A stretch of 47,121 nucleotides of DNA from Hebobacterum sp964559435 (GTDB taxonomy: Bacteria > Armatimonadota > Hebobacteria > Hebobacterales > Hebobacteraceae), in the NCBI GenBank assembly GCA_964559435.1, contig CAZLHI010000025.1, forward strand, positions 1 to 47,121, in the 5' to 3' direction. Positions 1-8,440 of the stretch are shown piece by piece. The notes beneath the pieces were generated by a model that saw only the letters and a program-made list of their open reading frames with translations, made no database searches and was not told where the DNA came from. The position numbers and the translations under genes were made by a program. Numbering within the stretch: position 1 is the stretch's first letter; every line of letters begins with the position of its first letter.

Positions 1-913
1 GCCGCGCCGGAGGCCGGCCTGCGGGGGTCGCTCGGCGTGCCACACGGCGCTCCCAGGCGGGCCGTGGGCCAGCTCTGCCTACCCCCCCGCGGCTCAACAC
101 GATGTTGGTCAGTAACTCGGCCATCTCAGTTGCGTCGTAGTACTGCAACTGAAACACCCGCAGCCCGCCGGCGAGCTGGCTCTCGGCATCGTCTATCAGA
201 CGTAGCGCTCGCGCAACGTTTATCGCGGTGTCGGTGATAATCAGGGAGTTGGTCGAGGTCGGTATGATATTGGCGTTCGGAGAGAGAAGGGTCTGGAGCT
301 GGGCCGCCAGATCGTTGGCGTCCAGGTTCTCCAGAGGGATGATCCGTGTGACGAGCTCATCGCCGGGGGGATATTCGTCGAGCTGGGCGCCGAACTTGAG
401 TGGGACTCCGGACTGTATGGCCTCTGGAATCGGCAGCACCTTGTATACGCCGGTCTCCGTCAAGATCATCGTGTAGCCCCGAACCTCCAAGATGGAGTTC
501 AGCATCTGAAAGGCCACATCGAGGGGCACCGGCTCCGGAGCGATGACCGTGACCGGCCCCGTCACCTGGTCGGACTTGATGATCGGCACCTGGGCAGCAT
601 GGCTCAGCAGTCGCAGCAGATGATCGATATCGAGCCCGTAGAACTCCATCGCGATGGTCTTCGCCCCGCCGGCGTCGGACAGGACCTCGAGTCTCGAGTC
701 GTCCGGCGCCGCAGCGGCGCCCAAACCGGCCGCGGTCTGCGCCGCGGGGATCGCTGGAGGCCCGGATATGACGCCGGATCTCGGCGCTCCCGGCACTGGT
801 CTCCTGGCGCGCCTCGCGTCTCTGCCCTGCGCGGCCTCGCAAGCCGACGGCCGCAGACACAACACGAGGCCGATCGCGAGCACTCTCCACACCACTCTGA
901 CCGCTGTATTCAT
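1..913 (-). CDS. gspD: T2SS secretin GspD, N-terminal part (cut by window edge)
   Basis: Outer-membrane channel of the type II secretion system. The frame stays open from ATG at 913 to the window edge (304 codons). It has an N-terminal hydrophobic signal segment (residues about 8-27), an Ala/Pro-rich linker, an N0 domain (about 85-165, containing MEFYGLDIDHLLRLL), an N1 domain (about 190-250, ending in the NSLIITDT motif typical of secretins), and the start of N2 (FQLQYYDATEMAELL). The C-terminal beta-barrel lies outside the window. The last 30 codons at the edge are Arg/Pro-rich and do not look like N2, so the contig end may carry a frame error near the seven-C run at 92-98. It is the last visible gene of the gspE-to-gspD operon, 151 bases after gspC. 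Family assignment is firm. Confidence 0.85.
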   Translation of the reverse strand, partial: MNTAVRVVWRVLAIGLVLCLRPSACEAAQGRDARRARRPVPGAPRSGVISGPPAIPAAQTAAGLGAAAAPDDSRLEVLSDAGGAKTIAMEFYGLDIDHLLRLLSHAAQVPIIKSDQVTGPVTVIAPEPVPLDVAFQMLNSILEVRGYTMILTETGVYKVLPIPEAIQSGVPLKFGAQLDEYPPGDELVTRIIPLENLDANDLAAQLQTLLSPNANIIPTSTNSLIITDTAINVARALRLIDDAESQLAGGLRVFQLQYYDATEMAELLTNIVLSRGGVGRAGPRPAWERRVARRATPAGRPPAR

Positions 914-1064
914 GGTATTCGTCTTTCTCGGAGCGCCCTTGGCGCGCCCTATGTAACTGCTCCCTATCATCATCACATGATCTTCTCTGCCCGCTCGAGA
1001 CCGGCAAGGCCGGACCTTTTGGCCATCGCAGCCCGGTCGCGGGCCTGTGCAGACGGACTGCCGG

Positions 1065-1658
1065 TCATCGTTGCCCTCGCCGAGGAGCCCTCTCTCGGCC
1101 TGCCGTCTTATCTAAAGGTGTCACGGGGAAATCCCGCGGGCGACTCAGCGTCGTGCGCGATGATCCGGACCCGAGCACCATTGCCTCTCGGTCGATCTTC
1201 TCCACAGTGGCGCCCTGGAAGCTGTCACCCACTGCCAAGCACTTGGATGTATGGGTGGTATCGTTCTGCAGGATACCAAGCGGCTTTCCGTCCACCTTGA
1301 TGTAGCCCACATAGGACCACCCGGCCACGTCGGGCTTGGGCTCGCGCGCCTTGCTCTGCTCGCTGCCGGGAAGAGGCGGGGGGGGCTTGGGTTTCTCAGG
1401 CTTCTTGGGCGGTGGCTCGCTGCGGCGCTCGGAAAAGACGTTCGTGTTCGCCAACGCCGCGTAGCGACCGAAGTCCACTTCCGCCGAGACGGCAGGTTGG
1501 AGGCGCCTGGTAGGCTCTGACGAGATCGGCGCTGTCTGGGAGTCGCCTCCTTCGCTCGACGGGAGCGGCGCGGCGCTGCGCAGCGAGTGCAGTAGAAACG
1601 CAACAGACGCAGCGAACAGCAAGGCGAGTGCTAGGTGCCGCGCGCTAGGCTTGCGCAT
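1065..1658 (-). CDS. gspC: GspC/PilP-like inner-membrane linker protein of the T2SS
   Basis: Bitopic protein of 197 residues, expected to link the inner-membrane platform to the secretin. It starts MRKPSARH, followed by one membrane helix (about 8-25), a Pro-rich periplasmic stretch (PPPKKPEKPKPPPP) and a small homology-region-like beta domain (VGYIKVDGKPLGIL...AVGDSF...VEKIDREAMVL). There is no PDZ domain, so it resembles the short GspC/PilP type rather than the Klebsiella PulC form. The ATG at 1658 overlaps the gspM stop by 14 bases, implying translational coupling. A longer frame to 1760 exists but runs through gspM and lacks a signal-like start. Function is assigned from the HR-like fold and operon position. 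Confidence 0.72.
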   Translation of the reverse strand: MRKPSARHLALALLFAASVAFLLHSLRSAAPLPSSEGGDSQTAPISSEPTRRLQPAVSAEVDFGRYAALANTNVFSERRSEPPPKKPEKPKPPPPLPGSEQSKAREPKPDVAGWSYVGYIKVDGKPLGILQNDTTHTSKCLAVGDSFQGATVEKIDREAMVLGSGSSRTTLSRPRDFPVTPLDKTAGRERAPRRGQR

Positions 1659-2205
1659 CTGCTCCCTCGCTTCCCGCAGCCTGCCCGTAGACCGCGACGT
1701 AGCATGTGGCCTGGACCCGGTTACCCGCCTGCCGATCGGCCGATATCTCGATGCCCTCAACCCAGAGACGTTGCGTGGGCTGCTCGAGTTCGAACATGAG
1801 CCGCACCACCTCCGAGAAGCTCGCCTCCACTTTGAATGTGGCCCGGTACTTCACTAAGCCGTCGATGGACTGCGGCTCCTCCGGTCGTATGCTTGTGATA
1901 GTCAGCCCCGCCTCCGCGGCCAGCGACTCGAGCTGCCTCACCATGCTGACGCGAACGTCTCCCTCGGGGAACATGAGTTTCTGTGTCTGGCTGGCGAGTT
2001 CGGCTATGTCCGCCTCAGCAGCCCGGGCCGCGCCGTACATCATCTGCGCGCGCTCCATGAGTCCACTGAGCGATTCTTGCTCCGATGCCGACTCCCGCGC
2101 CTTCGCATGGAGCGGCAGGAGCAGTCCGAAGACGTAGGCGAAAACGACCAGCGCCGCGGCCCCGATCAGCAGAAGACGCCTGTCCTGCGGGGAGAGCTGC
2201 CTCAT
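1645..2205 (-). CDS. gspM: T2SS platform protein GspM (PilO-like)
   Basis: Inner-membrane platform protein of 186 residues. It has a short cytoplasmic N-terminus (MRQLSPQDRR), one membrane helix (about 11-31), a coiled-coil stretch rich in E, Q and A (about 32-85), and a PilO/GspM-type ferredoxin-like domain (GLTITSIRPEEPQ... YRATFKVEASFSEVVRLMFELEQ... LWVEGIEI). The ATG at 2205 overlaps the gspL stop in an ATGA arrangement, which fixes the start 20 codons inside the longest frame. It is expected to pair with GspL through the periplasmic domain. Confidence 0.8.
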   Translation of the reverse strand: MRQLSPQDRRLLLIGAAALVVFAYVFGLLLPLHAKARESASEQESLSGLMERAQMMYGAARAAEADIAELASQTQKLMFPEGDVRVSMVRQLESLAAEAGLTITSIRPEEPQSIDGLVKYRATFKVEASFSEVVRLMFELEQPTQRLWVEGIEISADRQAGNRVQATCYVAVYGQAAGSEGADAQA

Positions 2206-3848
2206 CGGCTCCCCCCCCACGGGGTCAGCGACCCGGTGCCGCGCCTGGTCTCCTGCTGGGTCCACAGCGTGACCTCCATGGCGAAGTTCAGATCCGCGGG
2301 ACCATCGCGCCTGGCCGAAGAGCGATTCGCGCCGGTCCGGGTCCGGCCCGATACGCGGTCCGCCCCGAGCAGGCTTACGTCGCTGACGAGCGAGGACTGA
2401 CCCAGGAAATCCTGCATATCTGCGACGATGGCGGAATTGGGAGCTCTTCCCCTCAGCTGCAGCACTTGATCGGGCCGCAAGACGAAGCTGGTCAGGACCA
2501 CCTCTTGCGGGCAGTAGAGAGCGATCGTGCGAAGCAGCTCCAGAGCGACGTAGCGGCGCAGGCGGACCGGCTCCAGGCTCTCCATCTGCGCCTTGAGCCG
2601 GTCGCGCTCGGCGAGGATTGCCCGGGCCTCGGCCTGTCTCGCAATGGCGCTCTCGCCCTCAAGCCGCAGGGCCTCGACTTTGCTGCTGAGGCGGCTGGCG
2701 TCGCGAGCAAGGAGCAAGTACAGACCGGCCATGGCCAGCACGAACGCGGCAACAGCCACTGCCGCCAACGACCGCGCTCGTCTTGCGCGCCGGGCCTCCC
2801 CGATGTCGGCAGGAACCAAAGAAACGGTCCAAATACTTCGTCCGATGGCAAAGGTGGTCGCTGCTATGGCTGCCAGGCAGTTGTCAGCGGCCTCGGGATC
2901 GCCCCCGACGAGCTCGCACTCGGGAAACACGTCCTCGACGGACAAACGGACGGGCTCGACGCCGAACTCGGCCCCGAGCGCCTCGCCGAGGCCGGGTAAG
3001 CTCGACTCGCGCCCCACCAGCACCAGCCGCGACAGGCGGGCAGGGCCGAAAGAAAGGGCTGAGCGCCTAATCTCTCCGAGGAGACTCTCCAACCAGGCGC
3101 GAGCGCCGGCCGGCGGTGGTTCCCTCGAGAGGAGGCCGAGCCCTTGAGCCAGCTTGAGCTGTTCCGCCTCCTCTAGGGTGATCCCTAGATCGTCTGCCAT
3201 TGCGCGACTAAGCTGCCTGCTGCCCACCGCAACTGAGCGCGTAAGGCGCAGTCTTTCTCCTTGCGAGATATTGATGGTCGTGGCTCGCGCCTCGACTGCC
3301 ACCACTGCGCCCAGCCCGGGCGGCTCTCTGCCCAGCATCCTCGCAAGGTCGTCCAGGGCCAGTGCGTCAACCGTTATCGCGGCCACGTCCAACCCGGCGC
3401 TCTCCGCAACCCGCATGTATTCGCGGACAAGCTCCAGCGGTGCCGCCACGACGAGCACGTCGTTTAGTCCCGGCTGGTCGGCAGACGGCCCTAGTTCCTG
3501 GAAATCGAAGACGACTTGCTCCAGGGGGAACGGTATGTGGTCGGCGAGGTCGTATTCCACGACCCGTCGGAGCTCGTCGTGATCTGCCGCGGGAAAGGCG
3601 CTGATTCGCGTCGTGACCTGTCCTCGCGGCATGACGATTGTCGCGCCGCGACTTCGTATCCCGGCCGTCGCGAGAGCCGCCAGAATCGCCTCCACGACTG
3701 GCTGATAGTCGCCACCGATCTCCCAGCGGAAGCCGTTCGGCAATTCGTGCTCCGCGAAGCGAATGGCGCGAGTGCGCCCGCGGCGCTCGATGAGCTGGGC
3801 CACTCGGACGGAGTGCGAACCGATCTCGACGCTGACAAGGTCACTCAT
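2202..3848 (-). CDS. gspL: T2SS assembly protein GspL (PilM-PilN-like fusion)
   Basis: 548 residues. The N-terminal two-thirds is an actin-like PilM/GspL cytoplasmic domain (VSVEIGSHSVRVAQL at the start; MPRGQVTTRISAFP; VVEYDLADHIPFP; a VDALALDDLARML segment). A single membrane helix follows (about 360-380, AAVAVAAFVLAMAGLYLLL). A coiled coil and a PilN-like periplasmic domain (VVLTSFVLRPDQVLQLRG) complete it. GspL normally recruits the GspE ATPase through the cytoplasmic domain. In the T4P cluster of this same window the two halves are separate genes (pilM, pilN), so GspL here corresponds to their fusion. It lies 13 bases after gspK. Confidence 0.85.
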   Translation of the reverse strand: MSDLVSVEIGSHSVRVAQLIERRGRTRAIRFAEHELPNGFRWEIGGDYQPVVEAILAALATAGIRSRGATIVMPRGQVTTRISAFPAADHDELRRVVEYDLADHIPFPLEQVVFDFQELGPSADQPGLNDVLVVAAPLELVREYMRVAESAGLDVAAITVDALALDDLARMLGREPPGLGAVVAVEARATTINISQGERLRLTRSVAVGSRQLSRAMADDLGITLEEAEQLKLAQGLGLLSREPPPAGARAWLESLLGEIRRSALSFGPARLSRLVLVGRESSLPGLGEALGAEFGVEPVRLSVEDVFPECELVGGDPEAADNCLAAIAATTFAIGRSIWTVSLVPADIGEARRARRARSLAAVAVAAFVLAMAGLYLLLARDASRLSSKVEALRLEGESAIARQAEARAILAERDRLKAQMESLEPVRLRRYVALELLRTIALYCPQEVVLTSFVLRPDQVLQLRGRAPNSAIVADMQDFLGQSSLVSDVSLLGADRVSGRTRTGANRSSARRDGPADLNFAMEVTLWTQQETRRGTGSLTPWGGSR

Positions 3849-3861
3849 TTCAGGCGCTCGG

Positions 3862-5160
3862 CTACCTCGTGGCTATTGATCGGATTCCCTCCTCCAGGGG
3901 AGGGAGCGGCCAGTCTTGCTCAGCTTGGCGAATGACTGATACCATGTCCGGCTTGCGACGCACCAAAGCCGTTAGGGTGCGATGGGTATGCCCCGCGCTC
4001 GTCCAACCCATCGTCTCGATAAGGAAGCAAGAGGATTTCGTCGTCACGTGGTCGATCATCTGCTCAAACACAGCTTCCCCGCTCGGCAGGTCGATCATGG
4101 CGCGCACTACGTCGCCAAGTAGCCGAAAGGGCTCCTGCTCGCGGGCGGCGATCATCGCCTGGGCGACGGCCGATGAGCTGCCCGGCAGGGCGGCAAGCAC
4201 CTCGAAAGGAGCGGTATTCACGTTGACCTTGCCGTCGGTTTGAAGGCCTCCGTCGATCGACACATAGTCGATGATCTGGGCGATCGTGCCGAAGTCCAGC
4301 CCGACGACAGTCCTCAGCTCTGCCAGCGACGTGTATCCGCTGCGCCCCATCTCGTTCAACTTGCTCAGCCCTTCGAAGAGTATGTCGGGCTTATACATGA
4401 GGAAGAGAGGGCCTAGTTTCTGGATGGCCCAATTCCGGAAGGCTTCCTCGCTCCAACTCCTGAAACCGTTGAGACTCATCCGGCGCTGGCCGGCAGGGTC
4501 GGTGTTCGGTGAGACTGAGTCAACAGTTACCAGGTCGACGAGCCCCAGCCGCTGATCGGATCCGAAGAAGATCTCGGGCGTGACCGCGCGCACGAGCAGC
4601 AGCTCGCCGGGAGTCTGGAAGGGCGCATCCCGCGGAAGGTAAGGGTTCGGTAGCTCCGCGTAGTAGGGCCACTCGGCCCCGTCCGGTGTCGGGGCCTCTC
4701 CCCCGTCTCGCCAGTCTTGAATTGATGCTGCGGCAGCGGGATCGCCGATGAGGCGGACGAGTGTGAAGTAGTCAGCTTGGTTCACGTCGATTCGCGCGCA
4801 GGCATCATGCACTCTCACGCGATAGAAGCCGTTGCCGAGCCGACGCGGCAGGTCGAGGGGATTCTCTGCCCAGGGCCCCCAATCGTCGAACAGCGTGTCA
4901 ACCGTCTGGTCATCGTAGAGCAAAAGCGCGCGGGCCTGATTCAGCCCGGCCTCGGCCAGGAACAGCGCTTGCGCTCGATCCAGACCGGCCCTCGATGCCA
5001 GCAGCTCCACGCGCACCGCGGCGGTGATCCCCACCGCAAGCACGGTGAGCAGCACCACCGCGAACACGGCGAGGATGAGCACTACGCCTCGCTCGGTGCC
5101 CCGGCTATCGGCTCGCGATGGGGACAACAGTCCGGTAGACATGCTCATTCTCGCGAGCAT
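3862..5160 (-). CDS. gspK: T2SS minor pseudopilin GspK
   Basis: Tip pseudopilin of 432 residues. It has the GspK-type N-terminus RGVVLILAVFAVVLL, where the conserved Glu at +5 after the cleavage glycine is absent as usual for GspK, followed by LAEAGLNQARALLLYD. The large globular domain has the family signatures ACARIDVNQAD, SIQDWRDGGE, and VNVNTAPFEVLAAL. The start is uncertain: ATG codons at 5160, 5148 and 5142 are all possible, and none has a clear ribosome site. All of them overlap the end of gspJ (36-56 bases), which suggests coupling. It should cap the pseudopilus together with GspI and GspJ. Confidence 0.85.
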   Translation of the reverse strand: MLARMSMSTGLLSPSRADSRGTERGVVLILAVFAVVLLTVLAVGITAAVRVELLASRAGLDRAQALFLAEAGLNQARALLLYDDQTVDTLFDDWGPWAENPLDLPRRLGNGFYRVRVHDACARIDVNQADYFTLVRLIGDPAAAASIQDWRDGGEAPTPDGAEWPYYAELPNPYLPRDAPFQTPGELLLVRAVTPEIFFGSDQRLGLVDLVTVDSVSPNTDPAGQRRMSLNGFRSWSEEAFRNWAIQKLGPLFLMYKPDILFEGLSKLNEMGRSGYTSLAELRTVVGLDFGTIAQIIDYVSIDGGLQTDGKVNVNTAPFEVLAALPGSSSAVAQAMIAAREQEPFRLLGDVVRAMIDLPSGEAVFEQMIDHVTTKSSCFLIETMGWTSAGHTHRTLTALVRRKPDMVSVIRQAEQDWPLPPLEEGIRSIATR

Positions 5161-5827
5161 CCAGGAGGCGCAGCTCCATCGCCACCGCTCCTGGCAAGCG
5201 CAGATTGTCCTCGGTGGTCATCCAACTGCTAAGCCATCCTTGTCCGTCGAAGTACCTGAGCCTGACACCTGTGACGGCCGGCGAGATCATCTCCGCGCTG
5301 ACGGCCTCGCTGACAGAGCGCTTCTGCTCGAGCCACTCAGCGGCGGGCGCCACCCAGGTGAACCGATAGAGACCCTCCGGCGCATCCAGCGTGCGTTCGC
5401 GCATCTCGTAGCGGACGGCCACGAAGTCGGTGACCGGCAGACCGGTCGGCTGCAGCTCGCCGAGTCGCTCAGGCACGGCCGGCTCGGGTAACAGCGCTGC
5501 GCGAGCCATGCTGCTGCTCTCGGTTGAGAATTCGAGCAGCTCACGGTTCTCCCCCGGAGCGTCCATGTTCGCCCCTGACCCGCCGATAAAGTAGCCTCCG
5601 GTTCGATGCAGTCCGAGGTAGGCCCCTCGCACATCTCGCGCGAGCAGTTCGAGGATAGCTCGCGCCTCCTGGTTCGTCTCGGCCGTTTCCTGGGCTTTCC
5701 GCCATACGTTCAGACACGTCGATATGCTCAGCGCTATGCCGCCCACAAGGACGGCCACGAACGTCATAGCGATAGTGAGCTCCAGCAGCGTGAAGCCGCA
5801 GCACGTCCGCGCCAACCTAGAAGACAT
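5105..5827 (-). CDS. gspJ: T2SS minor pseudopilin GspJ
   Basis: Pseudopilin of 240 residues starting MSSRLARTCCGFTLLEL: a prepilin peptidase site (G|FTLLE, Glu at +5) and a long hydrophobic helix, then a beta-rich domain (EARAILELLARDVRGAYLGL..., VTGVRLRYFDGQGW, LRLPGAVAMELRL). The RLRYFDGQGW...W and P..V.....L pattern is typical of GspJ. The ATG at 5827 overlaps the gspI stop by 11 bases. The frame continues upstream to 5860 but would lengthen the leader without a better ribosome site. It assembles with GspI and GspK at the pseudopilus tip. Confidence 0.85.
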   Translation of the reverse strand: MSSRLARTCCGFTLLELTIAMTFVAVLVGGIALSISTCLNVWRKAQETAETNQEARAILELLARDVRGAYLGLHRTGGYFIGGSGANMDAPGENRELLEFSTESSSMARAALLPEPAVPERLGELQPTGLPVTDFVAVRYEMRERTLDAPEGLYRFTWVAPAAEWLEQKRSVSEAVSAEMISPAVTGVRLRYFDGQGWLSSWMTTEDNLRLPGAVAMELRLLDARENEHVYRTVVPIASR

Positions 5828-6227
5828 TGGTAGAGAACCAGATCTCACGCTCTCTCCCACCCTCAGGCGCAGTGATGAGCAGATCGACGCGAACGACGTT
5901 CAAGTCATCTGGTGCCTGCACGAAAAGCTGCCACCGGTAATCCGGACGCTCCGCACCGAAGTCGCCCGACGTCGGAGTGGATGACACCGCTTCCGGTCCC
6001 AGCAACTGAATCTCGGCCAGCTTCTCTTGGGCGAGTAGGCTCACGACGGTATCGTTCCGAGACACGCCGGTCACGCGGCTGGCCATCGAGAACGCTGTCA
6101 GCGCGCCCAGCAGCCCGATGGCAAGCAGGGCCGTGGCAACCAGCACCTCGACGAGCGTGAAGGCCGCTGAGCGGGGTGGTGCGAAACGGGACCGCAGCAC
6201 TGGGTGGTTGCAGGATCGGCTAGCCAT
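5817..6227 (-). CDS. gspI: T2SS minor pseudopilin GspI
   Basis: Short pseudopilin of 136 residues with a 22-residue basic leader and processing site SAA|FTLVEVLVATALLAIGLLGA. The residue before the cut is Ala, not the usual Gly. The rest is a short helix (LLAQEKLAEIQLLG) and a small beta domain ending in the stop that overlaps gspJ. The ATG at 6227 overlaps the gspH end by 8 bases. The order gspG-H-I-J-K matches T2SS operons generally, which supports the I assignment over a generic PilV-type pilin. Confidence 0.82.
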   Translation of the reverse strand: MASRSCNHPVLRSRFAPPRSAAFTLVEVLVATALLAIGLLGALTAFSMASRVTGVSRNDTVVSLLAQEKLAEIQLLGPEAVSSTPTSGDFGAERPDYRWQLFVQAPDDLNVVRVDLLITAPEGGREREIWFSTNVF

Positions 6228-6741
6228 CAATTCGGACTCTCCCGGTGGCCGGAGAGACCTCCAGTCGAGTGTCGCGTCCGGCCGCGTCGGCGAGCACCAG
6301 TGTGAGGCCGTCTGTGTGGCCGTCGGGGTAGAAGTAGACATGCATGCGCCCGGGTGCTGCGGCCGCCCCGCCCACTTCGAGCCTCTCCAGGCTGAGGTGA
6401 TCGGGAAGCCTCACCATATCTTTTCCGAGCAGGCGCAGCTCGTAGAAGGCTGATCGATCTATCTCTGGCTCGGCCTGGATCTCCGCCAAGAACGCATGCT
6501 CCTCTGGCGCGAAGACGACTCGCACCAGTTTGCCCCGCGCCACCGCTTCGGCACGAGCGGAGGCGAAGAGGCCGACCAGTTGCCGCAAGGCGTTACGTTC
6601 GCTCACCCCTCTGATCGCTCCGCCGAAGGTCGGCCGCAGCGCGAAGAACGCGATCGCGATGATCATCATCACGATCAGCAGTTCAATGAGAGTGAAGCCC
6701 TGGCGTGATTCGCTCGGTTGTCTGATTGCGCCACGTGGCAA
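6220..6741 (-). CDS. gspH: T2SS minor pseudopilin GspH
   Basis: Pseudopilin of about 173 residues with site RQG|FTLIELLIVMMIIAIA (Glu at +5) and a GspH-type beta domain (FASARAEAVARGKLVRVVF, then a C-terminal strand set ending GRVRI). The longest ATG frame starts at 6876 and would overlap gspG by over 120 bases. The best-placed start is TTG at 6741, 10 bases after the gspG stop with AGG just upstream, giving a 16-residue leader. The TTG start is an inference, while the coding frame itself is clear. Confidence 0.78.
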   Translation of the reverse strand: MPRGAIRQPSESRQGFTLIELLIVMMIIAIAFFALRPTFGGAIRGVSERNALRQLVGLFASARAEAVARGKLVRVVFAPEEHAFLAEIQAEPEIDRSAFYELRLLGKDMVRLPDHLSLERLEVGGAAAAPGRMHVYFYPDGHTDGLTLVLADAAGRDTRLEVSPATGRVRIDG

Positions 6742-6751
6742 CTTGCCTGAC

Positions 6752-7204
6752 TCACTCTTCGTCGGCGTTCGTAATGTCCTCTGCGAACTCGTCGACGCCG
6801 CCGGGCCTGCCGTCCTCGCCATACGATACGAGGTCGTAGCCATCTGGGTTGAGCTGACCGGGGAAGCGGTACTCATAGGGATTGCCCCAGGGATCGATGG
6901 GCGTTCGCTTGATGTAGGGCCCGTTCCAGTTCGTGGGTACAGGGGGACTGCCAGGTTTGCCGAGTAGAGCGGCTAGGCCTTGCTGTGTAGTCGGCGGGTT
7001 GCCGTTGTCGGCCGCGTACAAGTCGATCGCCGTCTCCAGCGTCTTGACGTCTTGCAGCCCGCGTGCCCGTCTTGCGTTCCGCGACTGATTGCGAAGCTGG
7101 AGCGACACAGCGCCCGCCAGGATTACGATTATCGACATCACCACGACAAGCTCGATAAGGGTGAAGCCGCTACTTCGACGAACTCCGGGCCGCCAGCGTC
7201 GCAT
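6752..7204 (-). CDS. gspG: T2SS major pseudopilin GspG
   Basis: Major pseudopilin of 150 residues. A basic leader ends in SSG|FTLIELVVVMSIIVILAG. The long N-terminal helix is followed by the GspG core (QDVKTLETAIDLYAADNGNPPTTQQGLAALL), the NWNGPYIKRTPIDPWGNPY loop, and the calcium-loop region near the C-terminus (DLVSYGEDGRPGG...). The ATG at 7204 has a strong ribosome site (AAGGAG, about nine bases upstream). A GTG six codons earlier at 7222 overlaps the gspF stop and is less likely. GspG polymerises into the pseudopilus that acts as the secretion piston. Confidence 0.92.
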   Translation of the reverse strand: MRRWRPGVRRSSGFTLIELVVVMSIIVILAGAVSLQLRNQSRNARRARGLQDVKTLETAIDLYAADNGNPPTTQQGLAALLGKPGSPPVPTNWNGPYIKRTPIDPWGNPYEYRFPGQLNPDGYDLVSYGEDGRPGGVDEFAEDITNADEE

Positions 7205-7221
7205 AGCAGTCACTCCTTTCA

Positions 7222-8439
7222 CTAACGACCTATCGTCGCGTTGATCTGGAAAATCGGCAGCAGGACGGCCAGTACAATGAACCCGACAATGACGCCCATG
7301 ATTATGATGATGATCGGCTCAAGCAGCGTGGTCAACCGCCCCAGAGTGCTGTTCACTTCGAAGTCGAGGCTGTCGGCGACTCGACCCATCATGTCGGGAA
7401 GCTGCCCGGTTTCCTCGCCGACGTCCGCCATGTGGATGAGAAGTGGAGGAAAGGCGTTGGTATGCTCCAGGGCGAGCGCGAGAGCGGTTCCCTCGCGCAC
7501 CTCCTCACGCATTGCTTCCACCGCCCGCGCCATCGGCCGATTGCCAACGGCATTGCCGCTGATCTCGAGGGCGGACAGGATTGGGACACCCCCGCCCAGC
7601 ATGGTCCCGAAAGTGCGCGCGAGGCGGGATACTGCCATCTTATGCCATATCGGCCCAAGCAGAGGCATCCTCAGGGCGAACACATCCAACGACTCGCGCC
7701 CGGCCTTCGTTCGCGCATACCACCGGACTCCTACCACCACGGCTATGGCGAACAAGACAAGGGCCCACCATATGTGCGACAGGACGTCTGCGATGGCCAG
7801 CAGTGCCTGCGTGATGAGCGGCAGCGTCTGCTCCATCTCCTCGAACAGCGCCGCCAGCTTGGGAATGAGGAAGCCGATGATGAAGGCTACTGCGCCGACA
7901 GCCACTGTGATGAGCACGGCCGGGTAGAGCAGGGCAGATATCACCTGGGAGCGGCGCTGCATCGACTTCTCCAGGAAGTCGGCCAGCCGCAGCAGAACGG
8001 CATCCAGGTGTCCGCTCGTCTCCCCCGCTGTGACCATGTTCACGTACAAGTCCGGGAAATGCCTGGGATGCCTGGCCAGAGCCTCCGAAAGCGGCCGCCC
8101 CTGCTGCACATCGGCGCGGATCGTCTCCAGGAGCTCACGGTGCACCACTGAGTCTGCCTGCTCGACGAGGACCGACAAACTGCGGAACATCGGGAGCCTA
8201 GCAGCGGTCATGTCGGCCAGTTGGCGGGTCATCACAACGATGTCCATGCCGCTGACCCCACGCCGCCGGCGCAGCTGTGCCGGCCGCCCGAGCGCAACCT
8301 TCGTCGCCTCATCGATGCGGGATGGGAAGTAACCCATGTCCCGGAGGCGACGCTTCACATCTTCGGGATTCTCAGCTGCAATCTCGCCTGCGACCTGCTT
8401 CCCCGAGCGATCGAGCGCAACGTAGCGGAACCGCGCCAT
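7222..8439 (-). CDS. gspF: T2SS inner-membrane platform protein GspF
   Basis: Polytopic platform protein of 405 residues (start MARFRYVALDRSGK). It has the duplicated T2SSF domain: first copy about 65-190 (MTRQLADMTAARLPMFRSL...AGETSGHLDAVL), second about 270-395 (VSRLARTFGTMLGGGVPILSALE...VGEETGQLPDMM). Membrane helices lie near 165-190, 215-238 and 370-395. It mediates contact between the GspE motor and the pseudopilus base. The frame extends four codons upstream to ATG 8451, overlapping the gspE end. I chose ATG 8439, just after the gspE stop, because it gives the family-typical N-terminus. Confidence 0.9.
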   Translation of the reverse strand: MARFRYVALDRSGKQVAGEIAAENPEDVKRRLRDMGYFPSRIDEATKVALGRPAQLRRRRGVSGMDIVVMTRQLADMTAARLPMFRSLSVLVEQADSVVHRELLETIRADVQQGRPLSEALARHPRHFPDLYVNMVTAGETSGHLDAVLLRLADFLEKSMQRRSQVISALLYPAVLITVAVGAVAFIIGFLIPKLAALFEEMEQTLPLITQALLAIADVLSHIWWALVLFAIAVVVGVRWYARTKAGRESLDVFALRMPLLGPIWHKMAVSRLARTFGTMLGGGVPILSALEISGNAVGNRPMARAVEAMREEVREGTALALALEHTNAFPPLLIHMADVGEETGQLPDMMGRVADSLDFEVNSTLGRLTTLLEPIIIIIMGVIVGFIVLAVLLPIFQINATIGR

Positions 8440-8440
8440 G

